Positions 1-8,966 are shown, counted from the first letter of the stretch. The stretch: DNA of 64,000 nucleotides from an uncultured Ruminococcus sp. (GCF_947301925.1 NZ_CAMYUE010000005.1:108762-172761), one strand, 5' to 3'. Program-made: numbers and translations. Notes: a model not told the origin generated them from the letters alone.

Positions 1-75
1 ACGACCTGCCCGACAACTACTGATAAATGCATAATTATTGTGTCCGCCTGCGCGGATGAATTATGAATGACACAC

Positions 76-152
76 TGTAGGGGACGCCGCCCTCGGCGTC
101 CCGCGAAACACATTATATAACCAATGGGAGCCCGAGGGCGGGCTCTCCTACA
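76..152. repeat. REP-like intergenic inverted repeat
   Basis: The element is bounded by TGTAGGGG and CTCTCCTACA. It contains two GC-rich hairpins: GGGACGCC pairing with GGCGTCCC at 81-102, and GAGCCCG pairing with CGGGCTC at about 128-145. It lies just before the ddl ribosome site. A similar TGTAGGGGAC start recurs near 51,434, so it may belong to a dispersed family; that is inference. Confidence 0.5.
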
Positions 153-189
153 AGCTAAGGGCTAAGGGCTCAAAAAAGGAGTAGTTACA

Positions 190-1374
190 ATGAAGATCAA
201 TCTTGCAGTTCTTTTCGGCGGAAGAAGCGTTGAGCACGAGGTATCGGTTATCTCGGCAGTTCAGGCTATGGCCAGCATAAACAAGGAAAAGTATAATATC
301 ATACCCGTATATATGACGAAAAAGAGCGAATTCTGGACAGGCGAGAAGCTCATGGACATCAACAGCTTCAAGGATATCCCCGCACTTCTCAAGGAGTGCA
401 CTGAGTGCGTTTTCGTAAGAAGCGAGGGCAAGGTGCAGCTTATCCGCCAGAAGATGAAGAAGTTCGGCTCCAATGTCATCTCCGATATCGACGTTGCCTT
501 CCCCATCGTTCACGGCACCAACGTAGAGGACGGCGCTTTGCAGGGCTATCTCCAGACACTTGACCTGCCCTATGTAGGCTGCGACGTTCTGGCCTCTGCT
601 GTGGGCATGGATAAGTTTGTTATGAAGATACTCCTCAAGGACGCAGGCTTCCCCGTGCTGGACTGCTGCCGCTTCTCCTCATACGAGATAAACGAAATGG
701 ACAGAATGGTGGAGGAAGTGGAGAAGAAGTTTGGCTATCCCGTTATCGTAAAGCCTATCAATCTCGGTTCAAGCGTTGGTATCTCCAAGGGCAAGGACAG
801 GGACAGCCTTATAAAGTCTATCGAGGAGGCCTTCGAGTTCGCTGACCGTATCCTCATCGAGCCCTGCGTTGTACAGCTGAAGGAGATAAACTGCGCCGTA
901 GTCGGCGACAGCGAGTCCGCAGAGGCCTCCGTATGCGAGGAGCCCGTACAGGCAAGCGGTGACGATATACTCAGCTACGACCAGAAGTACGTCGGCGGCG
1001 GAAAGGGCGGCAGCAAGGGCATGGCTACCCTCAAGAGAAAGATACCTGCCGATATCACTGCGGAGCAGGACGAGTTCATCAGAAAGACCGCTGTTGACGC
1101 ATTCCGCTATCTGGGTCTCAACGGCGTTACCCGTATTGATTTCATGATGGATATGGCCACAGACAAGATCTACATAAACGAGATAAACACTATCCCCGGC
1201 TCTCTGGCATTCTACCTCTGGGAGCCCAAGGGCGTCAAGTATACAGAGCTTCTGGAAAGACTTATCCAGCTCTCTCTCAAGCGCTACAGACAGGGAGAGA
1301 AGATAAGCTACACCTTCGATACCAATATCCTTTCAATGGGAGGAAGCTTCGGCTCAAAGGGCAGCAAGCGCTGA
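190..1374 (+). CDS. ddl: D-alanine--D-alanine ligase
   Basis: This enzyme joins two D-alanines with ATP in the cytoplasm to make the peptidoglycan dipeptide terminus. The N-terminal Ddl signature GGRSVEHEVS lies at residues 10-19. The ATP-grasp segment KPINLGSSVGISKG is near residues 188-201 and the metal-binding INEINTIPGS is near 329-338. At 394 residues it is longer than DdlB types (about 306) and VanA-type ligases (about 343). The ATG follows an AAGGAG site at good spacing. It appears to be a single-gene unit. D-Ala versus D-Lac or D-Ser specificity is not proven by eye, but D-Ala-D-Ala is the default reading. Confidence 0.95.
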   Translation: MKINLAVLFGGRSVEHEVSVISAVQAMASINKEKYNIIPVYMTKKSEFWTGEKLMDINSFKDIPALLKECTECVFVRSEGKVQLIRQKMKKFGSNVISDIDVAFPIVHGTNVEDGALQGYLQTLDLPYVGCDVLASAVGMDKFVMKILLKDAGFPVLDCCRFSSYEINEMDRMVEEVEKKFGYPVIVKPINLGSSVGISKGKDRDSLIKSIEEAFEFADRILIEPCVVQLKEINCAVVGDSESAEASVCEEPVQASGDDILSYDQKYVGGGKGGSKGMATLKRKIPADITAEQDEFIRKTAVDAFRYLGLNGVTRIDFMMDMATDKIYINEINTIPGSLAFYLWEPKGVKYTELLERLIQLSLKRYRQGEKISYTFDTNILSMGGSFGSKGSKR

Positions 1375-1404
1375 GATCCTTGTCAATGATCGGAGGAGGT
1401 CACA

Positions 1405-2160
1405 ATGAATATCGGTTTTCTGCCGAGAGCAAAAGACATCACAGACTCAGAGTTCTCTGAACCTGCACCTAAGATAAGGACGAGAGGTTTAGTGGGAAGC
1501 TTGAATATTCCAAACAAGATGCTTTTTGCCTTATTTCTGTGTTCGGTCCCGGCACTGCTCCGTTCGCCGCATATAGGTCTGATTCTCATCGGAGTAATGC
1601 TCATTATTTCAGTTCTCAGCAAACACGAGTATGGCTATGATCGTATTTCCAATGATGAGGTCGTTGAGACAAGCAGTCTGGGTTCTTTCTTGATCTGTTC
1701 GATCTTTTGGCTTCCGGGTATTTTCTTTGTACTGGCAGGTGTTTGTCTTTTTCTGAAAAAATACTTCAATAAAGATCTCAATATTCCGGTAGCACAGATG
1801 ATACTGTTCATGTTTGTAATATTCGGATTGATAGTTCTGGGAATGGTGATATACATTATCGGAGTATTTGCTGCCAATTCCGGAAGACGAAAGAAGTGTA
1901 CTCTGCCCGTGAAGGCCGAGCCCTGCGGATATACTGAAACGCCGGGCGGATCCGACTCGTATACCTCCTATCCCATGTTCAAGTATCACTATAACGGGCG
2001 CGTATATCGGTTTATCGCAAAGGACTATTCCTACTGCCAGACAGTTTCTTCAAATAAGACCGGGGATTTTGAAGTATTCATAAATCCCGATAAACCGGAT
2101 GTCTATTATGCCGAGCATCTTTTCGGGATTGAAGAGCGGGGAGATTACAGTGGAGAATGA
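1405..2160 (+). CDS. membrane protein, DUF3592-like
   Basis: The function is unknown. Three hydrophobic segments occupy roughly residues 37-70, 90-118 and 130-155. They are followed by a soluble C-terminal half containing YHYNGRVYRF and FINPDKPDVYYAE. That arrangement of a transmembrane base plus a small beta domain ending in a P-[DE]-x-P-[DE]-V-[FY]-Y motif is typical of DUF3592-like proteins. The start has a GGAGGTCACA ribosome site. The next gene encodes a similar protein, so the two look like a diverged tandem duplication. Confidence 0.6.
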   Translation: MNIGFLPRAKDITDSEFSEPAPKIRTRGLVGSLNIPNKMLFALFLCSVPALLRSPHIGLILIGVMLIISVLSKHEYGYDRISNDEVVETSSLGSFLICSIFWLPGIFFVLAGVCLFLKKYFNKDLNIPVAQMILFMFVIFGLIVLGMVIYIIGVFAANSGRRKKCTLPVKAEPCGYTETPGGSDSYTSYPMFKYHYNGRVYRFIAKDYSYCQTVSSNKTGDFEVFINPDKPDVYYAEHLFGIEERGDYSGE

Positions 2161-2241
2161 TTTTTTGCCGGGAGCAGAAAGGCTGCCCTCAGACTAACGA
2201 TTCCTGCAGTACTGCTATGACGAGACCCTGGAGGTGTATGA

Positions 2242-2907
2242 ATGAGTTTGATGGAGGATCCGTCCAAGGAAGATAAGGATTATTTCAGATACAGAGATGA
2301 TCTGTATTACATCTGGATCGCTGTTACTGTTTTTATGATAATCGGAGGCATTATTGCGGCGGGTATCGTATCGGAAACGGGACACAGATTCATTGCGGGC
2401 TATGTTTTCTGGGGAGGGCTGTTCGCAAGTATGGTTACAGGTTCAATAGCCTACTTCACTCCGCTGATGAACCTGAAAAAGCGTATTGCTTATCTCGATA
2501 AGCGCTGCACTGTAAGTGTGAAGGGAAGGTGTATCCGCAGCGGCGAGACCTCGTACTATCAGGCACGTCTGTCCAAGCGCATAGCTCCTTTTTACCGCAA
2601 GCCCGATGACGGCACCTCCGAGACCGACGAGCGCAGTGAGATATACTATGATCCCGAATATGCCGCAGAATATGAAGGAAAGGTATATCATCTCTGTGAA
2701 AAGCGTCTTTCCGTGTATCCTGTGGCTGAGGACAGTGAGCGTATCCTCCGCGTGGATCCGGAGGAACCGGAGGTCTTCTATGACGAGAACAGGTATGCCG
2801 CAGAGCTGAAAATGGCAAAGGAGAACTCACGGGAGGGCTTCGGGATTATGATAAAGCTGTTTATCGGTGCTTTCATAGTATTTGCAATATCTGAATTTAT
2901 AAGGTGA
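2242..2907 (+). CDS. membrane protein, paralogue of the upstream DUF3592-like gene
   Basis: The function is unknown. There are two N-terminal transmembrane segments (about residues 27-48 and 56-77), a soluble domain with YYDPEYAAEYEGKVYHL and VDPEEPEVFYDE, and a final transmembrane segment near the C-terminus. The motif order matches the upstream gene: an input strand, then D-P-E-[EK]-P-[ED]-V-[FY]-Y. The gene lies 81 bases downstream and is probably co-transcribed. The start ATG is preceded by TGGAGGTGT. Confidence 0.6.
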   Translation: MSLMEDPSKEDKDYFRYRDDLYYIWIAVTVFMIIGGIIAAGIVSETGHRFIAGYVFWGGLFASMVTGSIAYFTPLMNLKKRIAYLDKRCTVSVKGRCIRSGETSYYQARLSKRIAPFYRKPDDGTSETDERSEIYYDPEYAAEYEGKVYHLCEKRLSVYPVAEDSERILRVDPEEPEVFYDENRYAAELKMAKENSREGFGIMIKLFIGAFIVFAISEFIR

Positions 2908-3043
2908 GCTTTATAAGGCCGTTCCTGAAAACAGCGTTGCTTATCGCTGTATTTACATCGCCGTTGTGGTTTATTAAAGTGCTGGACTTCATTGCCGAAC
3001 ATATATAAAAGCATATAATATATCATTATAAGGAGGGTTTAAC

Positions 3044-3769
3044 ATGACCGAAAAAGAAAAAATGGAGTCGGGTGAGCTTTACATCTCCACCGACAGAGAG
3101 CTCGTAAACGACAGGATTAAGGCTAAGAAGCTGTGTGCGGAATTCAACGCTTCCGAGTTCAATGACTTCCAGAAAAGGGAGAGGATACTCAACAGACTGT
3201 TGGCTCTAAAGGGCGCAAATACTTCCATAGAGCCCGATTTCTTCTGCGATTACGGATATAACATAATACTTGGAGACAATTTCAACGCAAATCACAATCT
3301 TGTAATACTTGACGCGGCCGATGTATCCTTCGGAGATAATGTTTTTATCAGTCCCAACTGCGGATTCTATACCACGGAGCTCCCCATTGACGCCGCTTCA
3401 AGAAATCAGGGACTGGAATACGCAAAGCCCATAAAGGTAGGCAGCAATGTCTGGATAGGCGGCGGCGTTACCGTTCTGGCAGGAGTTACCATCGGCGATA
3501 ATGTAGTTATCGGAGCAGGCAGCGTAGTCACAAAGGATATCCCCCCGAACTGCGTGGCAGCAGGAAATCCCTGCGTTCCCACAAAGACAATAGACGCTTC
3601 CGCAAAGACGGCGGCGGAAAAGGCTCCCACAGGCGAAAAGGCCTCGGCAATAGCAGACAATGATATAAAAACGGCGCCGAAGCCCCAGGAGGCTCCCCGC
3701 AGAAAGCGCGTTGAGCTCACAAGGATAGACACGCCCCAGAACGGCGGCTTCTACGACAGAAAGAAATAA
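3044..3769 (+). CDS. hexapeptide-repeat O-acetyltransferase (maltose/galactoside acetyltransferase type)
   Basis: This is a predicted acetyl-CoA dependent sugar O-acetyltransferase with a left-handed beta-helix. Residues about 1-55 form the helical maltose-acetyltransferase cap. From about residue 60 the chain has the usual DYGYNIILGDNFNANHN, FGDNVFISPNCGFYT and IGDNVVIGAGSVVTKDI turns. The normal family length is about 185-200. This protein has an extra 45-50 residue Ala/Lys/Pro-rich tail after about residue 190, which is unusual. The start has AAGGAGGG eight bases upstream. A LysR gene follows 17 bases later, so the pair is probably co-transcribed. Confidence 0.85.
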   Translation: MTEKEKMESGELYISTDRELVNDRIKAKKLCAEFNASEFNDFQKRERILNRLLALKGANTSIEPDFFCDYGYNIILGDNFNANHNLVILDAADVSFGDNVFISPNCGFYTTELPIDAASRNQGLEYAKPIKVGSNVWIGGGVTVLAGVTIGDNVVIGAGSVVTKDIPPNCVAAGNPCVPTKTIDASAKTAAEKAPTGEKASAIADNDIKTAPKPQEAPRRKRVELTRIDTPQNGGFYDRKK

Positions 3770-3786
3770 CGAAAGAAGGCTGATCC

Positions 3787-4737
3787 ATGAACACCCTGCA
3801 CTTCAAATATGCAGTTGAGATCGAAAAAACACGTTCCATAACACAGGCTGCCGAGAACCTCTATATGGCTCAGCCCAATCTGAGCAAGGCCATAAAGGAG
3901 CTGGAGAACAATCTCGGCATAACCATATTCCGACGTACCTCCAAGGGCGTTATCCCCACGGATCAGGGACTGAAATTCCTTGAGTACGCCAAGCAGATAC
4001 TCATTCAGATAGACAATATGGAGTCCATACACTCCCCCGACAAGCCCAAGAACAGCCGTCTGCGCATATCAGTGCCGAGAACGGGCTATATCTCCAAGGC
4101 CTTTTCGGACTATATCGCCTCGCTGAATACTCCCGAGGATATGGAGATATTCTTCTGCGAGACCAACTCCCTGAGAACTATCGAGAACGTCCGCGAGAAC
4201 GGCTACGATTTCGGCGTTATACGCTATAATGCCGCCCATGAGAAGTATTTCTCGGACTTCCTTGCTGAAAAGAACCTTGACGGCAAGCTGCTGTGGGAAT
4301 TCAGTATGCTGGCGGTTATGTCTGCCGAGCACCCTGCCGCAGAGGCGGAGTCCATAACCTATGCGGATCTGTCCTGCAACTATACCGAACTGGGACAGGG
4401 CGACGAGGCGGTGCCCTATGTTTCGGGAGCCGTTGAAAAGCTCTATGCCGCCAACAGACCTGCGGACGTCCCCGTGCGCAAGGTGTGTATGTACGACCGC
4501 GGAAGCGCTCTGGACTTCCTCCTCACCGTGCCCCAGGCCTTTATGCTGGATTCTCCCATGCCTGCGGGACTCTGCGGAAAGTACGGACTGGTGCAGAGAA
4601 AGTGCGCCTTCCCCGACAACAGCTTCAAGGACATGATAATCTACGCCTCGGGACACAAGCTTTCCGACAATGAGCTGAAGCTGGTGAACAGGCTTTACGA
4701 GGTGAGAAACGAAAGTGCCTTTGCGGAATACAAGTAA
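3787..4737 (+). CDS. LysR-family transcriptional regulator
   Basis: The N-terminal winged helix-turn-helix (residues about 4-62) is typical of LysR proteins, with RSITQAAENLYMAQPNLSKA and GITIFRRTSKGVIPTDQG. It is followed by a periplasmic-binding-like effector domain. The length of 316 matches the family. The effector is not predictable from sequence. The gene follows the acetyltransferase by 17 bases and ends at a strong intrinsic terminator, so the two genes form one unit. Whether it regulates the downstream flavoprotein operon is only a guess. Confidence 0.88.
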   Translation: MNTLHFKYAVEIEKTRSITQAAENLYMAQPNLSKAIKELENNLGITIFRRTSKGVIPTDQGLKFLEYAKQILIQIDNMESIHSPDKPKNSRLRISVPRTGYISKAFSDYIASLNTPEDMEIFFCETNSLRTIENVRENGYDFGVIRYNAAHEKYFSDFLAEKNLDGKLLWEFSMLAVMSAEHPAAEAESITYADLSCNYTELGQGDEAVPYVSGAVEKLYAANRPADVPVRKVCMYDRGSALDFLLTVPQAFMLDSPMPAGLCGKYGLVQRKCAFPDNSFKDMIIYASGHKLSDNELKLVNRLYEVRNESAFAEYK

Positions 4738-4808
4738 GCTATATAAAAAAGTGTATAGGCGTATTCTGGCAATGAATATAACTCACTGTGTTCAGAACAG
4801 TATAAACA

Positions 4809-4832
4809 GGGCGGCATGAAGCCGCCCTTTTT
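4809..4832 (+). terminator. intrinsic terminator after the LysR gene
   Basis: GGGCGGC pairs with GCCGCCC around an ATGAA loop and is followed by five T residues. Confidence 0.85.
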
Positions 4833-4915
4833 CATATTTTTCCCACATTTCTTCCTGTGAGAAGCCTTATGCTGACAATCGTCAGGAAGATATTCGGTCG
4901 AAAAATATCGATATC

Positions 4916-4973
4916 GGAATATCGATATTCCGCTGTTATATTTGTGCGAAGGTATCATTTTGTGATATAATAT
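4916..4973 (+). promoter_or_regulatory. inverted repeat and extended -10 promoter of the flavoprotein operon
   Basis: An inverted repeat CGGAATAT-ATCG-ATATTCCG (4916-4935) sits just upstream of a promoter. The promoter has an extended -10, TGATATAAT, with the hexamer at 4968-4973. A weak -35, TTGTGC, lies 18 bases upstream. The repeat may be an operator, for example for Rex or the nearby LysR protein. That role is inferred from position only. Confidence 0.55.
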
Positions 4974-5071
4974 TGAATATATCGATGCTGAGCCTGTATC
5001 TGCGGCGGTCAATGGGGACGGCTGCGGAAATGACCTGCACAGTAAATCTATTTGCAAGGAAGGTATGGACT

Positions 5072-5911
5072 ATGTTTGAAATTCTTGAAAAAAGAAGCCT
5101 CAATCCCACTGTTACCCTTATGCGCATAAACGCTCCCAAGGTAGCAAGGAAGGCTGAACCCGGACAGTTCATAATATTAAGAACAGACGCCGACGGAGAG
5201 CGTATACCGCTCACTATCGCTGATTTCGACCGCACAAGCGGCTCGGTTACTATCATTTTCCAGATAGTCGGCGCTACAACAGAAAAGCTCAATCACCTCA
5301 ATGAGGGCGACTGCCTTCAGGACTTCGTTGGTCCTCTCGGCAGAGCTACAGAGACAGAGGGCCTGAAGAAGGTTGCTGTTGTCGGCGGCGGCGTGGGCTG
5401 CGCTATCGCTTACCCCGTTGCAAAGAAGCTCCACGAGCTGGGCGTTGAGGTACACTCCATAGTAGGCTTCAGAAGCAAGGATCTCGTTATCCTGGAGGAC
5501 GAATTCAAGGCTTCCAGCTCAAAGTTCGTGCTCATGAGCGACGACGGAACAGCAGGCGAGAAGGGCCTCGTTACCGACGCTCTCAAGAAGCTCATCGACA
5601 GCGGCGAGAAGTACGACAGAGTCATCACTATCGGTCCCCTTATCATGATGAAGTTCGTCTGTAAGCTGACTAAGGAGTATGAGATACCCACGGTTGCTTC
5701 CATGAACCCCATAATGATCGACGGTACGGGAATGTGCGGCGGCTGCCGTCTCACAGTCGGCGGCCAGACAAAGTTCGCCTGCGTTGACGGTCCCGAATTC
5801 GACGGCCATCTCATCGACTTCGACGAGGCTATGGCAAGAGGCGCTATGTATAAGCCCTTCGAGCGCCACGCCCACGAAGAAGCCTGCAATCTGTTCAAGG
5901 AGGTAAAGTAA
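5072..5911 (+). CDS. FAD/NAD-binding sulfide/dihydroorotate dehydrogenase-like subunit (NfnA type)
   Basis: This is an electron-transfer subunit with a ferredoxin-reductase fold. Residues 1-95 form the FAD-binding barrel (EPGQFIILRTD, RIPLTIADFD), and an NAD(P) Rossmann segment has VAVVGGGVGCA. A C-terminal [2Fe-2S] cysteine cluster has GMCGGCRLTV and ACVDGPEFDG. I chose the ATG at 5072, which has AAGGAAGG upstream, over an in-frame start 99 bases earlier, because homologues begin with this FEILEK segment. The next gene starts two bases after the stop. Together they resemble ferredoxin:NADP oxidoreductase NfnAB or a clostridial glutamate-synthase small subunit pair. Confidence 0.85.
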   Translation: MFEILEKRSLNPTVTLMRINAPKVARKAEPGQFIILRTDADGERIPLTIADFDRTSGSVTIIFQIVGATTEKLNHLNEGDCLQDFVGPLGRATETEGLKKVAVVGGGVGCAIAYPVAKKLHELGVEVHSIVGFRSKDLVILEDEFKASSSKFVLMSDDGTAGEKGLVTDALKKLIDSGEKYDRVITIGPLIMMKFVCKLTKEYEIPTVASMNPIMIDGTGMCGGCRLTVGGQTKFACVDGPEFDGHLIDFDEAMARGAMYKPFERHAHEEACNLFKEVK

Positions 5912-5912
5912 T

Positions 5913-7298
5913 ATGCCCAATATGTCACCTACAAGAAACGAGATGCCTGTACAGGCTCCCGATGTGAGAAACAAGAACTTCAGCGAGGTAGCTCTCGGTT
6001 ACACCGAGGAGCAGGCTATAGACGAGGCAAAGAGATGCCTTAACTGTAAGAACAAGCCCTGCTCAACAGGCTGTCCCGTACAGATAGATATCCCTGCATT
6101 CATCGCTCAGGTAGCTGAGGGCAATTTCGCAGAGGCATACAAGATAATCACAAAGTCAAGCTCTCTCCCTGCTGTATGCGGCAGAGTATGCCCCCAGGAG
6201 ACACAGTGCGAGAGCAAGTGCGTAAGAGGCATCAAGGGCGAGCCCGTTGCTATCGGCCGTCTTGAGCGCTTCGTTGCCGACTGGCACAACGCACAGCCCG
6301 AGACAGCTCCCGAAGTCCCCGCAAAGAACGGCCACAAGGCTGCTGTTATCGGTTCGGGTCCTTCAGGTCTTGCCTGCGCAGGCGACCTTGCAAAGAAGGG
6401 CTATGACGTTACTATATTCGAGGCTCTCCACGTTGCGGGAGGAGTTCTCTCCTACGGTATCCCCGAGTTCAGACTTCCCAAGTCCATCGTTCAGAAGGAG
6501 ATAGGCGGTCTCAAGGCTCTGGGCGTAAAGGTGGAGACAAATACAGTAGTTGGCAAGACTATCTCCGTTGACGAGCTCATGAAGGAGGAGGGCTTTGAGT
6601 CCGTATTCATCGGCTCGGGCGCAGGTCTCCCCAGATTCATGAATATCCCCGGCGAGAACCTTAACGGCGTATATTCCGCTAACGAGTTCCTCACCCGTAT
6701 CAACCTCATGAAGGCATACAAGGAAGGCAGCGCTACTCCCATAAAGGCAGGCACAAAGGCTGTTATCGTAGGCGGCGGAAACGTTGCTATGGACGCAGCC
6801 CGCTGCGCTAAGAGACTGGGCGCTGAGGTATATATCGTATACAGACGTACAGAGGCCGAGCTCCCTGCAAGAGCAGAGGAAGTAGAGCACGCAAAGGAAG
6901 AGGGCATCATCTTCAAGTTCCTCACAAATCCCGTTGAGATAACTGCTACAGACGACGGCTGGGTAAAGAGCGTTCACTGCCAGCAGATGGAGCTCTCCGA
7001 GCCCGACGCTTCAGGCAGAGCAAAGCCTGTTCCGATAGAGGGCGCATTCATCGATATCGACGCTGACTGCGTTATCATGTCTATCGGTACATCGCCCAAT
7101 CCCCTTATCAAGTCCACTACAGAGGGCCTTGACACCCAGAAGTGGGGCGGTATCATCGCCGACGAGGACGGCCTTACCTCAAAGGAGGGCGTATACGCAG
7201 GCGGCGACGCAGTAACCGGCGCTGCTACTGTTATTCTGGCTATGGGCGCAGGCAAGAAGGCTGCCGCAGCTATGGATGAATATATGCAGAAAAAGTGA
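5913..7298 (+). CDS. gltA: NADPH-dependent glutamate-synthase-type oxidoreductase (GltA/NfnB)
   Basis: This is the flavin and iron-sulfur partner of the upstream subunit. An N-terminal cysteine-rich domain has CLNCKNKPCSTGCPV (residues 42-55) and CGRVCPQETQCESKC (89-103). An FAD Rossmann motif, GSGPSGLACAGDLAKKG, is near residue 147, and an NADPH motif, GGGNVAMDAAR, is near residue 287. At 461 residues it matches the homotetrameric GltA/NfnB family. The ribosome site lies inside the end of the upstream gene, indicating coupled translation. Bifurcating Nfn and GltA functions cannot be told apart here. Rex, a redox regulator, follows directly. Confidence 0.88.
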   Translation: MPNMSPTRNEMPVQAPDVRNKNFSEVALGYTEEQAIDEAKRCLNCKNKPCSTGCPVQIDIPAFIAQVAEGNFAEAYKIITKSSSLPAVCGRVCPQETQCESKCVRGIKGEPVAIGRLERFVADWHNAQPETAPEVPAKNGHKAAVIGSGPSGLACAGDLAKKGYDVTIFEALHVAGGVLSYGIPEFRLPKSIVQKEIGGLKALGVKVETNTVVGKTISVDELMKEEGFESVFIGSGAGLPRFMNIPGENLNGVYSANEFLTRINLMKAYKEGSATPIKAGTKAVIVGGGNVAMDAARCAKRLGAEVYIVYRRTEAELPARAEEVEHAKEEGIIFKFLTNPVEITATDDGWVKSVHCQQMELSEPDASGRAKPVPIEGAFIDIDADCVIMSIGTSPNPLIKSTTEGLDTQKWGGIIADEDGLTSKEGVYAGGDAVTGAATVILAMGAGKKAAAAMDEYMQKK

Positions 7299-7319
7299 GC
7301 CCTCTGACGGAGGTACACC

Positions 7320-7937
7320 ATGAATAAGAATATTACCTCACAGACACTCTCGCGTCTGCCAGTGTACTTCAATTACCTTGTTTCGCTGCCCCAGGAGAGA
7401 AAGAACGGAAATATCTCCGCAACGGCCATTGCAGAGGCTCTCGGCCTCAATGATGTGCAGGTCAGGAAGGATCTGGCCTCGGTCAGCAGCGGCGGCCGTC
7501 CCAAGGTGGGCTATTCCGCCTCGGAGCTCATGAGCGATATCGGCAGGTTCCTCGGCTTTGAGAACCACGACAGGGTAGTGGTGGCAGGCATGGGCAACTT
7601 CGGCAGAGCTATGCTGGAGTATAACGGCTTTCAGGCCTACGGCTTCGATATAGTATGCGGCTTTGACTGCAACAGGGAGCGCGTGGGCAGCACCATAAAC
7701 GGCAGGCCTGTCCGTCATATCGACGAGATGGACAGCTTTTGCAGGGATAACGATATCCGTATAGGTATCATCACCGTACCCGAGACAGCTGCGCAGGAGG
7801 TCTGCGACCGTATGGCACAGGCGGGGATAAAGTATATCCTCAACTTTGCCGCAGTACATATCAACGCTCCAAAGGGCGTTGCGGTGCATAACGAGAATAT
7901 ATCCCTGACCCTTGCCATGCTGGCAAGATGTCACTAA
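7320..7937 (+). CDS. rex: redox-sensing transcriptional repressor Rex
   Basis: Rex senses the NADH/NAD+ ratio and represses redox genes. An N-terminal winged helix (residues 1-80) includes the family signature TLSRLPVYFNYL and LNDVQVRKDLA. A Rossmann domain follows with AGMGNFGRAM near residues 89-98. The C-terminal helix ends LTLAMLARC. The length of 205 is normal. The gene sits 21 bases after the GltA/NfnB gene, suggesting the oxidoreductase pair and its likely redox regulator are co-transcribed. A terminator follows. Confidence 0.95.
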   Translation: MNKNITSQTLSRLPVYFNYLVSLPQERKNGNISATAIAEALGLNDVQVRKDLASVSSGGRPKVGYSASELMSDIGRFLGFENHDRVVVAGMGNFGRAMLEYNGFQAYGFDIVCGFDCNRERVGSTINGRPVRHIDEMDSFCRDNDIRIGIITVPETAAQEVCDRMAQAGIKYILNFAAVHINAPKGVAVHNENISLTLAMLARCH

Positions 7938-7942
7938 AAAGA

Positions 7943-7975
7943 AAAAGCAGGCGCGTTGAACCGTGCCTGCTTTTG
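7943..7975. terminator. intrinsic terminator between rex and the lipoprotein gene
   Basis: GCAGGC pairs with GCCTGC, flanked by AAAAA on the left and TTTT on the right, so it can serve both converging genes. Confidence 0.7.
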
Positions 7976-7978
7976 TAT

Positions 7979-8632
7979 TTAGTCTGTGCTGATTTCGATA
8001 TTTTCGTCCTCGCTCTCGATCTCGGTGTTGAATTCACCGCCGAAGGACAGCTCCATATCCTCGGGGATAGGAGTGAATTCGTCCACCTTTGAAAGGTAGA
8101 TCATGAAGCCCTCCTCTTCCTCTTCATCCGCGATGATAAGTCTGTCGCCGTCCTTTTTGAGAGTCATCATTTCCTCATTGGCTTCAAAGGTAACGCCTTC
8201 GCCTGCCTGTGCCTTCAGTTTCTCGATCTCCTCATCAGCCAGGGATACAGATACGGAATCGCTTCCGTTTACTTCCCATTTGAGCTTCAGGGGACCGTCT
8301 TCGCCGAAGAATCCCGAATAGAGGAACGAAAAGAACGAACCTGTATTGTCTTCGCTGAGCTCGATCTGGTACAGAGCATAAGCGTCTACGCCCATGAGGT
8401 TGTTGGTGCTCTCCCCGTCTGATACGATCTCGTCGCACTGCCATTTTCCTACAAAGTCAGCTGCTTCGGCCTTATCACCGGCCTTGTCTTTGGTGTCGGC
8501 TTCTGTGGTTGCAGCCGCTGTGGTGGTATCTGATGCGGAAGATTTTGTTTTCTCCTTTTCAGAGTCTCCGCAGCCTGCAAAGGCCGAGAGCACAAGAACG
8601 AGAGCTGCTGATAAACTTACGATTTTTTTCAT
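7979..8632 (-). CDS. putative lipoprotein
   Basis: The function is unknown. The protein starts MKKIVSLSAALVLVLSAFAG followed by cysteine at position 21, a type II lipoprotein signal, so it is probably anchored outside the membrane. A Ser/Thr/Ala/Lys linker follows to about residue 55. The remainder is an acidic soluble domain with a WxCDE start. I moved the start 21 bases in from the longest frame because the ATG at 8632 has an AGGAGGG site at good spacing. It reads toward rex and has its own consensus promoter. Confidence 0.8.
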   Translation of the reverse strand: MKKIVSLSAALVLVLSAFAGCGDSEKEKTKSSASDTTTAAATTEADTKDKAGDKAEAADFVGKWQCDEIVSDGESTNNLMGVDAYALYQIELSEDNTGSFFSFLYSGFFGEDGPLKLKWEVNGSDSVSVSLADEEIEKLKAQAGEGVTFEANEEMMTLKKDGDRLIIADEEEEEGFMIYLSKVDEFTPIPEDMELSFGGEFNTEIESEDENIEISTD

Positions 8633-8707
8633 GATAAAATCCCTCCTGATCATGTTACGGAGGTCTTAATAACTTGTGTTGAGTTCATTTGACCTCCTGA
8701 CAACTGC

Positions 8708-8736
8708 ATTATATCACAAAGAAATGAAAATGTCAA
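8708..8736 (-). promoter_or_regulatory. promoter of the lipoprotein gene
   Basis: On the minus strand TTGACA (8731-8736) and TATAAT (8708-8713) are separated by exactly 17 bases. Confidence 0.85.
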
Positions 8737-8765
8737 GTTTTTGACAATTTTTGCTTTGGGGCACT

Positions 8766-8925
8766 TTTTGCCTGTAGCAGGTCAAATCGTCCAAACTTGT
8801 TGGTATATGATAACAATTAGCTGCTGCGGCACAGGCAGGAAAACCGGGCCGCTGCAATGCGGCTGTGAAGCTGCTTATGGAACGGGTATGCCGTAATAGT
8901 ATGCCGTTATTCCGGCTTTTTGCAT
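8766..8925 (+). other. candidate structured RNA upstream of carB
   Basis: Several nested helices can be drawn. TGCCTGT (8769-8775) pairs with ACAGGCA (8831-8837). Inside it, AGCAG pairs with CTGCT and TTGTT (8797-8801) pairs with AACAA (8812-8816). A hairpin GCCGC-TGCAAT-GCGGC follows at 8848-8863. I do not recognise a known riboswitch class. The carB promoter lies downstream, so this would be a separate or longer transcript. Confidence 0.35.
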
Positions 8926-8966
8926 ATTCCCTAAAATTGTACCGGCCGTAAAAGATATTTTCTATA

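Noticed and set aside
4973..5071. Upstream extension of the NfnA-like gene
   Set aside because: It overlaps the -10 box and has no ribosome site; the ATG at 5072 has one.
8830..8870. Cobalamin-riboswitch-like string near AGGCAGGAAAACCGGGCC
   Set aside because: It recalls a B12 box, but the order of the other conserved parts does not fit and carB is not a B12 gene.
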